From Geminicoccaceae bacterium (GTDB lineage Bacteria > Pseudomonadota > Alphaproteobacteria > Geminicoccales > Geminicoccaceae): a stretch of DNA of 64,000 nt. The stretch's first letter is position 1, and each line of letters opens with the position of its first letter. The notes beneath the pieces were generated by a model that saw only the letters and a list, made by a program, of their open reading frames with translations, was not told the origin of the DNA and did no database searches. Location: positions 62,001 to 126,000 of the forward strand of contig JANQNY010000077.1 in assembly GCA_028279345.1 (NCBI GenBank), given 5' to 3'. This document shows, piece after piece, positions 44,888-53,095 of this stretch. A program made the position numbers and the translations under genes.

Positions 44888-46527
44888 CTGCCGGTGATCT
44901 CGTAATCCGCGTATTGCTTGCGCAATTCGCTTTTGAACAACTTGCCCGTCGCGGTGTACGGCAGGCTGTCGACGAAGAGGACGTCGTCGGGAATCCACCA
45001 CTTCGCGACCTTGCCGTCGTAGAAGGCGAGGATGTCCTCGCGGCTCGCCTCGGCCGACGGTTGCTTCACGCAAAGGAGCAACGGGCGCTCGACCCAACGC
45101 GGGTGCTTGACGGCGATCACGGCCGCCTCCGCGATCGCCGGGTGCGAGACCGCGAGGTTCTCCAGCTCGATCGAGCTGATCCACTCGCCACCGGACTTGA
45201 TCATGTCCTTGGTACGGTCGGTGATGAGCAGATAGCCGTGCTCGTCGATGGTCCCGACGTCGCCCGTGTCGAACCACCGGTCCGCGTCGACCGTCCCTTC
45301 GCCCGCGTGCCGGAAGTACTCCTCGATAACCCAGTGTCCGCGGGTCTTGATGAAGCCGCTGGTCGTGCCATCGCGCGGCAGCATGCGCCCTGCTTCGTCG
45401 ACCGTCTTGATGTCGATGCCAAAAAGGGCACGTCCCTGCTTCTTCTGCAGCTCGAAATAGGCCGGGGAGGGGTAGCGTGCGGTGCCACGCTTGGGGCTGT
45501 TGACGCCCGCGATCGGGCTGAGTTCGGTCATGCCCCAGGCATGGACGACCTTGACGTCGGCGTGCTCGGCGAACTCCTGCACGGTCGTCCGCGCAACGGG
45601 CGAGCCGCCGCAGAGGATTCGCTCCATGCTTGGAAGCCGCGTGCCGGTGGCTTCGAGATGGTGGACCAGATTGAGCCAGATGGTCGAGACGCCGGCCGCG
45701 AAGTTGACGCCTTCTTCGATGATGAGGTCGCAGAGCGACGGCGCATCGAGATAGCGTCCGGGGAGCACGAGCTTGCAGCCGACGGCCGCGGCGGCGTAGG
45801 GGATGCCCCAAGCCATCACATGGAACATCGGCACGACGGGCATCACGGTGTCGGCCGCACCGAATCCAAGCGCGTCCTTCATGCAGGCGGCGTAGGTGTG
45901 GAGGAGGATCGCGCGGTGCGAGTAGAGCACGCCCTTGGGCTTGCCGGTGGTGCCCGAGGTGTAGCAGAGGACCGCGGCCGTTCGTTCGTCCAACGCGGGC
46001 CAGGCGAAGCTGGGCGCGCTCTCGGCGAGGAGCGTCTCGTAGCTGAGGAGGTTTGCACTGGCCACCGGCAGGCTTGCCGGCAGTTGGTCCTGCGGCGCCA
46101 GCACGACGATTGGTGGCAAGTGGTTCAGTGCCGGTGCCACCGCCTCGACGACTGGTAGGAGGTCGAGGTCGACGAGCAGCAGCTTGTCTTCCGCCTCGTT
46201 GATCATGAACGCGACTTGCTCGGCGAACAGGCGCGGGTTGATCGTGTGGCAGACGGCGCCGACCCCCGACACGCCATAGAAGATTTCAAGGTGCCGGTGG
46301 GTGTTCCAGGCCAGGGTCGCGACGCGGTCGCCCAAGCCGATGTCCAGCCGGTGCAACGCAGCCGCTAGGCGCCGCGCCCGGTCGGCGAGCTCGGCGTAGG
46401 TGATGCGATGCCGGTCCTCGGACCTTTCGCCGGTCCTGGTGACGATTTCCTGCTCGGGATGCTCGCGCTCGACAAAGTCGATCAGGCTCGAGATCACGAG
46501 CGGATGCTCTTGCATCAAACCGAGCAC
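44884..46527 (-). CDS. Acyl-CoA ligase (AMP-forming), DmdB/fatty-acyl-CoA ligase type
   Basis: A 547-residue adenylate-forming ligase with the P-loop LCYTSGTTGKPKG, the HAWGMTELSP A5 region, DRWFDTGDVG, DRTKDMIKSGGEWIS (hinge) and the catalytic lysine in TATGKLFKSELRKQ. The start is taken as GTG 46527 (VLGLMQEHPL) because GGGAGG precedes it by about 7 nt and related enzymes begin MLGLMQ. An ATG 12 nt further on is the alternative. It activates a carboxylic acid and leads the run of beta-oxidation genes. The operator-like repeat lies about 64 bp upstream. Confidence 0.9.
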   Translation of the reverse strand: MLGLMQEHPLVISSLIDFVEREHPEQEIVTRTGERSEDRHRITYAELADRARRLAAALHRLDIGLGDRVATLAWNTHRHLEIFYGVSGVGAVCHTINPRLFAEQVAFMINEAEDKLLLVDLDLLPVVEAVAPALNHLPPIVVLAPQDQLPASLPVASANLLSYETLLAESAPSFAWPALDERTAAVLCYTSGTTGKPKGVLYSHRAILLHTYAACMKDALGFGAADTVMPVVPMFHVMAWGIPYAAAAVGCKLVLPGRYLDAPSLCDLIIEEGVNFAAGVSTIWLNLVHHLEATGTRLPSMERILCGGSPVARTTVQEFAEHADVKVVHAWGMTELSPIAGVNSPKRGTARYPSPAYFELQKKQGRALFGIDIKTVDEAGRMLPRDGTTSGFIKTRGHWVIEEYFRHAGEGTVDADRWFDTGDVGTIDEHGYLLITDRTKDMIKSGGEWISSIELENLAVSHPAIAEAAVIAVKHPRWVERPLLLCVKQPSAEASREDILAFYDGKVAKWWIPDDVLFVDSLPYTATGKLFKSELRKQYADYEITGR

Positions 46528-46590
46528 AGCCTGCCTCCCATAGCGCCCGCGGGCGTTGACCCGACATATCCGGCCGCTGTGCTCGCCAGT

Positions 46591-46615
46591 TTGTCGGTTT
46601 GTCGGACAAAAATTA
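46591..46615 (-). promoter_or_regulatory. Operator-like repeat upstream of the acyl-CoA ligase operon
   Basis: On the minus strand TGTCCGACAAA then CCGACAA occupies 46608-46591, identical in 17 of 18 positions to 14629-14646. Its core forms a 13-bp palindrome TTTGTCGGACAAA (46598-46610), matching the FadR-type consensus. A weak -10-like TAATTT (46615-46610) overlaps it, as at the other site. Confidence 0.5.
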
Positions 46616-46927
46616 CGCACGCTGTCGGAGGACGTCAAGCGCCTGCCGAAAGGGTCCGGGCCCACCTACGTCGGATGGCCGGTCACACACGGCGTCGCGC
46701 TTTGACGCTCTGAACCGCGCCATCGAGGGGGCGCGCGGGTGATGTTGGCTCTTGGGAGTATGTCGGCCACGCGAGCGCGAAAGGCCGATGACCGCGCTCG
46801 ATCGACCGCGCAACCATGTGATCTAAAGAGTGCGCCGGCTGCAGACAGCACGCGGCTGCAAGCGTGGCATCACGTCACGGACGGTTTTCTGGCTCGAGTT
46901 CCGACGCGGCGGTGAACGATGGGCGCC
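46616..46927. other. Gap between ligase promoter and recombinase remnant
   Basis: About 310 bp in which I see no gene, repeat or RNA. It separates the catabolic run from the mobile-element zone. No attachment-site duplication or tRNA end was recognised here. Confidence 0.35.
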
Positions 46928-48158
46928 TTATGGCCGTTTCCAGCGATGGCAGCGCTCGTCGTGTATCTGATGTTGCGGGGCAGGGCGGGTTCCATGGGTT
47001 GGACCGCCCAGCTTAGATGCCAGTGGCCCAAGTTCGGCAGCCAAAGGCAAAGCTCGCGGGCAGCAATCGGCAGGTGGGCCGCTACAGGCAACGCTGGTTG
47101 CATGCCCCCGCAACCAACGACACTTGCGAGACCAGCCCGCCCCTAGAGGCGGGCTTCTTGCTGTCGAGGCCCGGACCAGATCCCGCTTCGTCTTCGCCGG
47201 CTGCCGTTCCTCGTCGGCGAGCGCGGCTCGGGCCTCGGCACGGAGGCGGTTGGTCTCGTTGGTGAACTCCTCGCAGAACACGCCGAACAGCGTCGGGTCC
47301 ATGAGGCGTTTGCCGAGAGCGCCGAGCACGCGGCGCTCCAACTCACTCAGGGCGATGGTCTTGCGGTTCGCGCAGGGGCCCTTGTTGCGTGCCGCCGAGC
47401 AGCCGACGTGGGTCGCCGAGAGCACCGACATACTGCCGCCACAGACACCACAGGTTACGAGACCCGAGAGCAGATAGCGGGCACGGCGAACCTCACCCAG
47501 CGCCGCGCCGCGATTGCCCATCTGCGTCATTGCCGCTTCGGCCTGTCGTGCCTTAGCCGCCTTCCAGCGTTGGTCGTCGATAATCCGGAGGTCCGACACG
47601 TCGGTGATGATCACCGCGTCCTCGGAGTTGGGGCGCGATACCCGCTTGCCGGTCTCGGGGTCTTTGACGTAGCGCAGCCGGTTCCAAACCAGCCGACCGA
47701 CGTAGAGCTCGTTGTTGAGGATGCCGGTGCCGCGCCTGGGGTTGCCATGAATCGTCGACGCACTCCAGGTGCCACTATGCGGGCCCGTGACGCCCTCCGC
47801 GTTGAGGATGGCAGCGATCGCGCGTGGCGAGCAGCCTGCGACGTAGTCTTTGAAGATCCGCTCTACGACCGCAGCTTCGATGCTGTTGATTGCGCGCTTG
47901 CCGGTCGTCGGCGTGCCGTCTGGGGCGATGCTGCGATCGACGTCGTAGCCGAAGCAACGCCCGCCGCCGGATCGGCCAGCCTTGACGCGGCCCCGCAAGC
48001 CTCTCCGGGTCTTGTCCGCGAGGTCCTTCAAGAAGAGCTGATTCATCGTGCCCTTGAGCCCGACGTGCAGCTCGCTGATCTCGCCCTCGGCCAGCGTCAC
48101 GATCCGCACGCCCGCGAACGTCAGCCGCTTGAAGAGTGCGGCAACGTCGGCTTGGTCT
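46928..48158 (-). pseudogene. Large serine recombinase remnant lacking the catalytic domain
   Basis: The readable protein begins at GDQADVAALFKRL, which corresponds to the end of the resolvase catalytic domain, so the nucleophilic serine is gone. It continues through the recombinase domain (KDLADKTRRGLRGRV, GGGRCFGYDV), LYVGRLVWNR, and the zinc-ribbon (CGVCGG ... C ... C). Family-like sequence stops near 47165. Beyond that the frame reads through a hairpin (47134-47155) into unrelated residues. At its 5' end it is fused to the tyrosine integrase remnant within a shared GACCAAG at about 48150-48158. Confidence 0.85.
47134..47155 (+). terminator. Terminator-like hairpin
   Basis: AGCCCGCC (47134-47141) pairs perfectly with GGCGGGCT (47148-47155) around a 6-nt loop, followed by TCTTG on the plus strand. 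It falls where the serine recombinase stops resembling its family, so it may be the original terminator of that gene or of a lost plus-strand gene. Confidence 0.45.
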
Positions 48159-49031
48159 CCGCGTCGTCGAGCCGCACCTGCATGCCGTTTGCACCGACCA
48201 CCAGCGATCGGCCCAACTGCAGTACGCAGAAGTTGCGACGACGCAGCGGCATGACGGCGAGAAGGGCCACCATCGTCCCGTCGCGGCGGCGCTTAGCGTT
48301 GGCAAGCGTAGCCGGTTGCTCCGCAGCGCCGGCTTGATCGGCGTACCGCAGCCCGGCTTCGAGCAGCTCGTCGCTGGAAACGATTCGGCCGTCCTTGCGC
48401 TGCTTTGGCGTCTCGAAGACCTCGCGGCGGAGAGTGCGGAGCAGCCGGCGCTGCCCGCCCCAATCGGCGTTCGGTCGATGCGTTGCCAAGATCCGCAGCG
48501 TCTGCTCGGCCATGGTCAGCCGGCTTGTCGGTGCGAGGTGCGCCACCGCTGTCATCCATGAACGGAGGCGCTCACGTCGCTTGGCGCTACACCGAGCCTG
48601 CTCAGGAAGCGAACGAAGCGGCCCAGCGCCGGCGGTAGGGAGGGGTTCTGCAGGGCCAGCAGCTGAGCCCAAAGACTGGTCCACTCGCCCGACAGCGGAA
48701 CCGGCCGGGGCGGCTTGCCCCCGACGCTGCCGGTGCGCGCGAGTGCGGCGCGGACATCGCTGATGACGTTGGACCAGCTCTTCGGCGATAGGCCTGCGGC
48801 GGCCGGCGCGACGGCAGCGATGCGCGGGCGCAACCAAAGTGCGTTGGCCGGCGCTTGATCCAGGGGCCAGCCGATTGCCTTCGCGAGCCGGCGGCGGCTG
48901 GAGATGAGGTCCCGCCGGCGCGTCGGTGTCAGGTCCGAGGCTGTCTCGACGTGCCGGAGCGTATCCGCGAGGGTGGGGGTGTTCGGCGAGACGAAGGCCA
49001 TTGCCAGCTGCTGGGGGTCGAACTTGGTCAT
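48145..49031 (-). pseudogene. Tyrosine recombinase (integrase) remnant, frameshifted and truncated
   Basis: From the ATG at 49031 the first 155 residues form a helical SAM-like integrase N-terminal domain (TLRHVETASDLTPTRRRDL ... FVRFLSRLGV). That frame ends at 48552. The reading continues in another frame from about 48570 (TSRLTMAEQTLRILATHRP ...) to the start of the catalytic domain (VMPLRRRNFCVLQLGRSLVV). It ends at ETKPT where it meets the serine recombinase. The catalytic RHRY region is entirely missing. Confidence 0.8.
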
Positions 49032-49196
49032 CGGGTGGGACTCCGTTGAGACCTCGGTGGTCTCGGGTGGACAAGGGCGGACAGAGCGCCCGGTTCGGGA
49101 GATGCCACAGGCTGCATTGTTTTTCGTTGCGGCCGGGGCCTCTTCCCGACAACCGGCTAACCTGTTGACATCTATGGACATTGATGGACTTGCCGC

Positions 49197-49400
49197 CTAC
49201 GCGGGGCGGCGGTTGCGGTAGCGCTGATGCGCGGCCCGCGTCACCCGCAGCGACCGCCCGCCGGGGCCGATCCGAATGGCCTCCAGCAGACCAGCGGCGA
49301 TCGCCCGGCGCACCGTCTTCTCTGAGCAGTGATCGAGTTCGGCGATGTTCTTAACGGTAAGGAGCGCCTCTTCGGCGCCCCGCTCAGTCTTTGCGCCCAT
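49197..49400 (-). CDS. Small HTH protein, excisionase-like
   Basis: A 67-residue protein with an excisionase/MerR-like helix-turn-helix (LLTVKNIAELDHCSEKTVRRAI) and a basic C-terminus (RYRNRR). Its place just upstream of an integrase remnant and downstream of a 61-residue protein matches a recurrent three-gene recombination module. The ATG at 49400 gives the minimal HTH; it overlaps the upstream gene by 17 bp. Confidence 0.7.
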   Translation of the reverse strand: MGAKTERGAEEALLTVKNIAELDHCSEKTVRRAIAAGLLEAIRIGPGGRSLRVTRAAHQRYRNRRPA

Positions 49401-49569
49401 CGGCGTGCTCCTGGCTCTGGAGACGCCGGGCTTCCCAGCGGTCCCGCGCCGCTTGGCGAGCGAGGACCTGGATGAGACTGCGCAGCAAACGATCCGAAAC
49501 CATCTCCGGCGCAGCAGCATTCGCCACTACGCCCTCAGTGCTTCGTTCCGTCTCCTTACGCCCAGCCAT
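49384..49569 (-). CDS. Small protein of integrase module, function unknown
   Basis: A 61-residue protein whose central segment LLRSLIQVLARQAARDRW resembles short proteins that often precede excisionase-like genes in integrase modules. It has an amphipathic helix and no membrane segment. The overlap with the HTH gene suggests coupled translation. Confidence 0.55.
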   Translation of the reverse strand: MAGRKETERSTEGVVANAAAPEMVSDRLLRSLIQVLARQAARDRWEARRLQSQEHADGRKD

Positions 49570-49690
49570 CGGTGCGACAGTTGCCCGGCGTCATCGGGCA
49601 CACGGTATGTGTGCCCGTCACGCGTCGGCAGCTGGCAGCTGGGCATCACCTTGTGACCCACTCACAAATCAGAGGCGGGTGGATCGGCGC

Positions 49691-50188
49691 TCAGCCGGCG
49701 TCATTGCCGGACTCTTTGGCCTCCGCTGCCCACGCTCGCCGGACGTCTCGAATGCAACGCCACCAGCGGCTGGATAGGGCCTTTGGGCTGACCTCGAAAT
49801 GCTCGCCAACGGGGGCCAGCGCTTCCTTTGCGAACGTGATGAATTGGCTGTCGCAACTGTAGGGAACAGCTTCGACTGCATGGGTCTTGCCGGTCCATCG
49901 AACGAAAAGATCGGCCAGGCCAAAGAGCAGCGTATCGAGCTCGTCGCGTTGTGGGTGGCCAGGACGCACGCGCGTGCGCTCAAAGGATGCCAGATCTCGG
50001 CAAATCGACCGGATGTCTTCCTGTTCGGCCGATGAGAGATCTTCCCAGACCATGAGCTTGAGCGAAGGCTCCCCGCGGCCCGCTTCCCGCCACCGCCGCG
50101 ACCAGCGGTTGCGGAGTTGCGCGTTCAGGCGGAACTTCACTTGGCCTTTGCAGATTGCAGGATCCAGCGGGTTGGGCGCCTCGGCCAT
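49691..50188 (-). CDS. Hypothetical protein, possibly 5'-truncated
   Basis: A charged, Trp-rich soluble protein (165 residues from the ATG at 50188). Segments LRNRWSRRWREAG and SSRWWRCIRDVRRAW look DNA- or RNA-binding. Coding-like sequence continues upstream of the ATG to about 50270, close to the CRISPR repeat. The original gene may have been longer and cut by the rearrangement that removed the array. No family is recognised. Confidence 0.5.
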   Translation of the reverse strand: MAEAPNPLDPAICKGQVKFRLNAQLRNRWSRRWREAGRGEPSLKLMVWEDLSSAEQEDIRSICRDLASFERTRVRPGHPQRDELDTLLFGLADLFVRWTGKTHAVEAVPYSCDSQFITFAKEALAPVGEHFEVSPKALSSRWWRCIRDVRRAWAAEAKESGNDAG

Positions 50189-50289
50189 CGCTTCGAACTG
50201 CGACGCCAGTTCCTTGTGCGTATCGTGCTCCGCAACGAGCTCGTGCCATATCGCCGACCCCTCGCTCGCGTCTCGGCCTATTCGGCCGT

Positions 50290-50321
50290 GTTTCGATCCA
50301 CGCCCCCGCGTAGGGGGCGAC
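50290..50321 (-). CRISPR. Solitary type I-C CRISPR repeat
   Basis: On the minus strand the 32-nt unit starts GTCGCCCCCTACGCG and ends GTGGATCGAAAC. This is the type I-C repeat pattern with its 7-bp stem CGCCCCC/GGGGGCG (50301-50307 with 50313-50319) and an ATCGAAAC handle. It lies in the correct orientation 194 bp after cas2. No second unit occurs in the next 100 bp, so there is no array left, only the leader-proximal repeat. Confidence 0.85.
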
Positions 50322-50515
50322 TGTCTCGTTCCAAGCACCTGGAGCTGCTGAGCAACGGCGCCAGCTGGCGCGAACGTTCCGACTATCGTTGCCGGCAGGG
50401 GCGATCCGCTCCACTGTCCTTCGATCAAACCGGACGATTTCAAAGAGCTGAAGCCGGCGCGAACCTCACGGGGTATGCGGGCACGCTTTTGGTTCGCGCA
50501 CCACTTGGCTTTGGC
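50322..50515 (-). other. Probable CRISPR leader
   Basis: The 194 bp between the cas2 stop and the single repeat is where type I-C leaders lie. Nothing else is coding here. No IHF-like site or AT-rich tract stands out. Confidence 0.45.
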
Positions 50516-50806
50516 TCACACGATCAGCGTGCCGCCGAGATCCGCCGCGGGCTTAGCGCCGACGTGCTCGACACGACGGCGCCAGTTGGTCCCTAGGTGA
50601 CAACAGCGCAGACTGTCGTGCTCGGCATCGATGACGCTCTCCAAGCGCGCCTTGAGACGCGTCCACTGAGCCGGGTCGACTTCGATCTCGAAGACCGAGT
50701 ATTGGACTCGTTGGCCGAAGTCGCGGCAGGCCTTGGCGACGGCCCTCAAGCGGCGGGCGCCGCCGGGCTCGCCGGTGCGTACGTCGTAGGTCACGAGCAC
50801 GAGCAT
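50516..50806 (-). CDS. cas2: CRISPR-associated endonuclease Cas2 (type I-C)
   Basis: A 96-residue Cas2 with the ferredoxin-like fold start VLVTYDV (Asp about 8), the VQYSVFEIEVD strand and a C-terminal strand. In the Cas1-Cas2 integrase it forms the central dimer for spacer capture. Length and motifs look intact. It starts 7 bp after cas1. Confidence 0.93.
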   Translation of the reverse strand: MLVLVTYDVRTGEPGGARRLRAVAKACRDFGQRVQYSVFEIEVDPAQWTRLKARLESVIDAEHDSLRCCHLGTNWRRRVEHVGAKPAADLGGTLIV

Positions 50807-50813
50807 TCAGGGC

Positions 50814-51848
50814 TCACTTCCAGAACCAAGGCGGATAGGCATCGAGATCGCGACGCAGATGCCGCGCCAGCAGCTGGGCTTGCAGAAAGGGCACCAGCCC
50901 GAGCGGCGCCCGCTCGCCGAGGAACGGGTGCTGGCGCTCCTCCCGCTTGCGTGCCTGCCAGGCCTCCAGCACGGTCTTCCGGCCTTCATCCGTGAGCGAG
51001 ACCGCACCGCCGTTGCGGGTCTCGAAGTCCCGCGCCCGCAGCTGGCGGCGGTTGAGCAGCGACAGGGCGAGGCGGTCGGCGAAGGCCGGGCGCAGCTCTT
51101 CCATGAGGTCGAGCGCGAGGCTCGGGCGGCCGGGGCGATCGCGGTGGAGGAAGCCCACCGCCGGGTCGAGGCCGACGCTCTCGGCCGCACTCCGGCAATC
51201 GTGGGTCAAGAGCGTATAGAGGAAGGATAGCAGCGCATTCACCGGGTCGAGCGGTGGGCGACGGGAGCGGCCGGTCCACCTCAGCTCCGGGTCGGGCGAG
51301 CGGATCAGGTAGTCAAAGACGGCGAAGTAGAGCTTGGCCGCTTCACCCTCGGCACCGCGCAGGGCGTCGCTGCCCTCGCCGGCGTACTCGACGCGGCGGA
51401 GGATGTGTGACAGTCGCAGGGTGGCATTTTCGACCGCGCTCCGGGCGTTCCCCTCCATTTCGTCTCCATGATCGCGGAGGGCGCGCATCAGGACATTGCG
51501 CTGGTTGGCGATCTTGCCGCCGACGAGCGAACGGACGATCTCGTCCGGCGCGTCGGACGCGACGTACTGCGCGCGGCGCAGCAGCACGTTGCCCGCGACG
51601 GGCCCTTCGATGCGCGCCTGGAAGCGGCCGTTGCGATCGAGGAGAACGATGGTGATGCCGCCGGCCGCGCAGGCGGCGATCAGCGCCGGCGAGACGAAGA
51701 TCGGGCCAAACGCCACGAGCGAGGCCAGCATGTGGAAGGGCACGCGGGCGCGCTCCGGCCCCTCCACTTCGGCAACCAGGTTCTCGCCGTCCTTGCGCGA
51801 GGACGCGCCTTCGGTCTTCACGTAGACCGTGTTGAGCAGCTTCTTCAC
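50814..51848 (-). CDS. cas1: CRISPR-associated integrase Cas1 (type I-C)
   Basis: A 344-residue Cas1. The N-terminal beta domain opens KKLLNTVYV, as in I-C. The catalytic metal ligands are recognisable: Glu in RGAEGEAAKLYF (about 167/169), His in GFLHRDRPG (about 235) and Asp/Glu in LALDLMEELRP (about 247-251). The start is a GTG at 51848 that overlaps the cas4 remnant stop (GTGA), the original operon coupling. The gene looks functional, but it has no interference partners here. Confidence 0.93.
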   Translation of the reverse strand: MKKLLNTVYVKTEGASSRKDGENLVAEVEGPERARVPFHMLASLVAFGPIFVSPALIAACAAGGITIVLLDRNGRFQARIEGPVAGNVLLRRAQYVASDAPDEIVRSLVGGKIANQRNVLMRALRDHGDEMEGNARSAVENATLRLSHILRRVEYAGEGSDALRGAEGEAAKLYFAVFDYLIRSPDPELRWTGRSRRPPLDPVNALLSFLYTLLTHDCRSAAESVGLDPAVGFLHRDRPGRPSLALDLMEELRPAFADRLALSLLNRRQLRARDFETRNGGAVSLTDEGRKTVLEAWQARKREERQHPFLGERAPLGLVPFLQAQLLARHLRRDLDAYPPWFWK

Positions 51849-52042
51849 GCGTCCGCCTCCGCGCCGCCGAGCGCGTTGCCGATCATTCGGCGCCGCCAGC
51901 GGCTGGCGCTGCGACCCACCACATCCGGCCGGCAGAGCTCTTGGAGCGAGCAGGCGCGGCAGCGCGAACGATGGGGTGTCGGCGGCGGGGTCGATCGCGC
52001 GGCGATGACGGCGGCGAGCTAGGCGATGGTCGCCTCGGTCAG
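51845..52042 (-). pseudogene. cas4: cas4 C-terminal remnant
   Basis: About 65 codons read TEATIA, a TAG stop, then LAAVIAARSTPPP and RCRACSLQELCRPD. The last part is the Cas4 C-terminal iron-sulphur cysteine cluster. The nuclease domain is missing. The fragment is in the same frame as the upstream IS110 transposase, which joins it at about 52043; only the TAG at 52019-52021 interrupts a fused reading frame. The tail overlaps cas1 as in a normal cas4-cas1 pair. Confidence 0.85.
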
Positions 52043-52835
52043 GCGTCCGAGCACGGTTCGGCCGCCAGTGCTGTACTGGCGCGGCACCAAACCAAGCCAG
52101 GTGCCCAAGTTGCGGCCACGGGTGAACGCTTCGCCTGTGCCGATTGCGGCGACCATCGCAGTCGAGATGACGGGCCCGATACCAGGCACGCTCATCAGCC
52201 GCTTACAGTCGCGCTCGCTCTGGCTGATCGCCTCGATCTCGCGCGTCACCGTCTCGATGCGCTCGTCGAGCCACAGCCAATCTTCCCACAGGCCTACGAT
52301 CACATCGTGGATCCGCAGCGAGAGCTCGTCGCTTCGCTGATCGAGGATGATGAAGAGCGAGGTTCTCGACGCGCGGGCACCCGACCGCACGGCAATCCCC
52401 CGCTCGATCAGGACGGCGCGGATCTGATTGATCGTCGCCGTCCGCCGTGACACCAACCGCGCTCGCACCCGATGCAGCGCCTGCAGGTCGAGTTGCGCCT
52501 CCCTCTTCTCGGCGACCGTCCTCAGGTTCGGCCGCAACACGGCTTCAGCGATGGCCTCGGCGTCGTTGAAGTCGTTTTTCTGCCCCTTGGCGAACGGCTT
52601 CACGTAGATCGCCGGGATGATCCGCGGCCTGTGCCCCAGCCGGACGCTGCGGCAGCTTGGCGAACTCACGCTCGAGCGCCAGCCGGCGGATCTTCCGCCG
52701 CAGCACGATCCGCCCCGCCGTGTCGAAGGCGACGACGTGGAAGATCTCCTTGCCGATGTCGATGCCGATCGACGCGAACACCGCCGCCTCGTCACTCGTC
52801 GTCCTACTCGTAGGCTGCTTCTCCTCTGCTCGCAC
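52043..52835 (-). pseudogene. IS110-family transposase, frameshifted and 3'-truncated
   Basis: The ATG at 52835 starts a DEDD-type IS110 transposase: FASIGIDIGKE holds the first catalytic Asp. After LALEREFAKLP about 25 expected codons are deleted and the frame shifts near 52640. It continues with IIPAIYVKPFAKGQKNDFNDAEA and the C-terminal MSVPGIGPVISTAM and LGTWLGLVPRQYSTGG motifs. It ends at about 52043 where cas4 begins, losing the final serine-containing part. Inactive on its own. Confidence 0.85.
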
Positions 52836-53095
52836 GCGATAGCCGTTCGAGGCTATCCCGCTGGGGGAAGCAGCCGGTCCATCCCACTAGCGGAGCTGGA
52901 AGAGCCTTCATGAGGTGGGACTTGATCGCCATGCTCGGACGTCAAGTCGATCCAACCCCCTCTCTGCTTTGAACAACGATGGGGGCGCAAATCTGCCCAC
53001 CGATCGGTCCGAGCGCAGCTGTAGGCAAATGGAATTGTGGAAGCGCTGCCAACCCGGGTGGAGCGGAGCGAAACCGAGGCTGGCGCGGGCGCATC
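52836..53095 (-). other. IS110 upstream flank, possible relic bridge-RNA region
   Basis: 260 bp without a gene. A perfect stem-loop GATAGCC-GTTCGA-GGCTATC (52838-52857) sits just before the transposase start. In IS110-type elements the non-coding end next to the transposase start encodes a structured bridge RNA. That this hairpin belongs to one is inference. Confidence 0.35.

Noticed and set aside
44761-46158. Plus-strand frame of 465 codons opposite the acyl-CoA ligase
   Set aside because: Shadow of the ligase, which has every adenylate-enzyme motif.
39338-46527. Calling the cluster a DMSP demethylation locus
   Set aside because: No DmdA or DmdD is seen, and thiolase plus hydroxyacyl dehydrogenase indicate beta-oxidation; only a similarity of two enzymes is recorded.
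46528-49200. A tRNA gene or attachment site for the integrated element
   Set aside because: I searched for a tRNA 3' end with a T-loop and for direct repeats and saw none that convinced.
50221-50289. A second CRISPR repeat or spacer after the single I-C repeat
   Set aside because: No sequence resembling the repeat occurs at the expected spacing, so no array can be claimed.
50301-50319. Reading the GC-rich hairpin here as a transcription terminator
   Set aside because: Length, handle ATCGAAAC and position after cas2 fit a type I-C repeat better.
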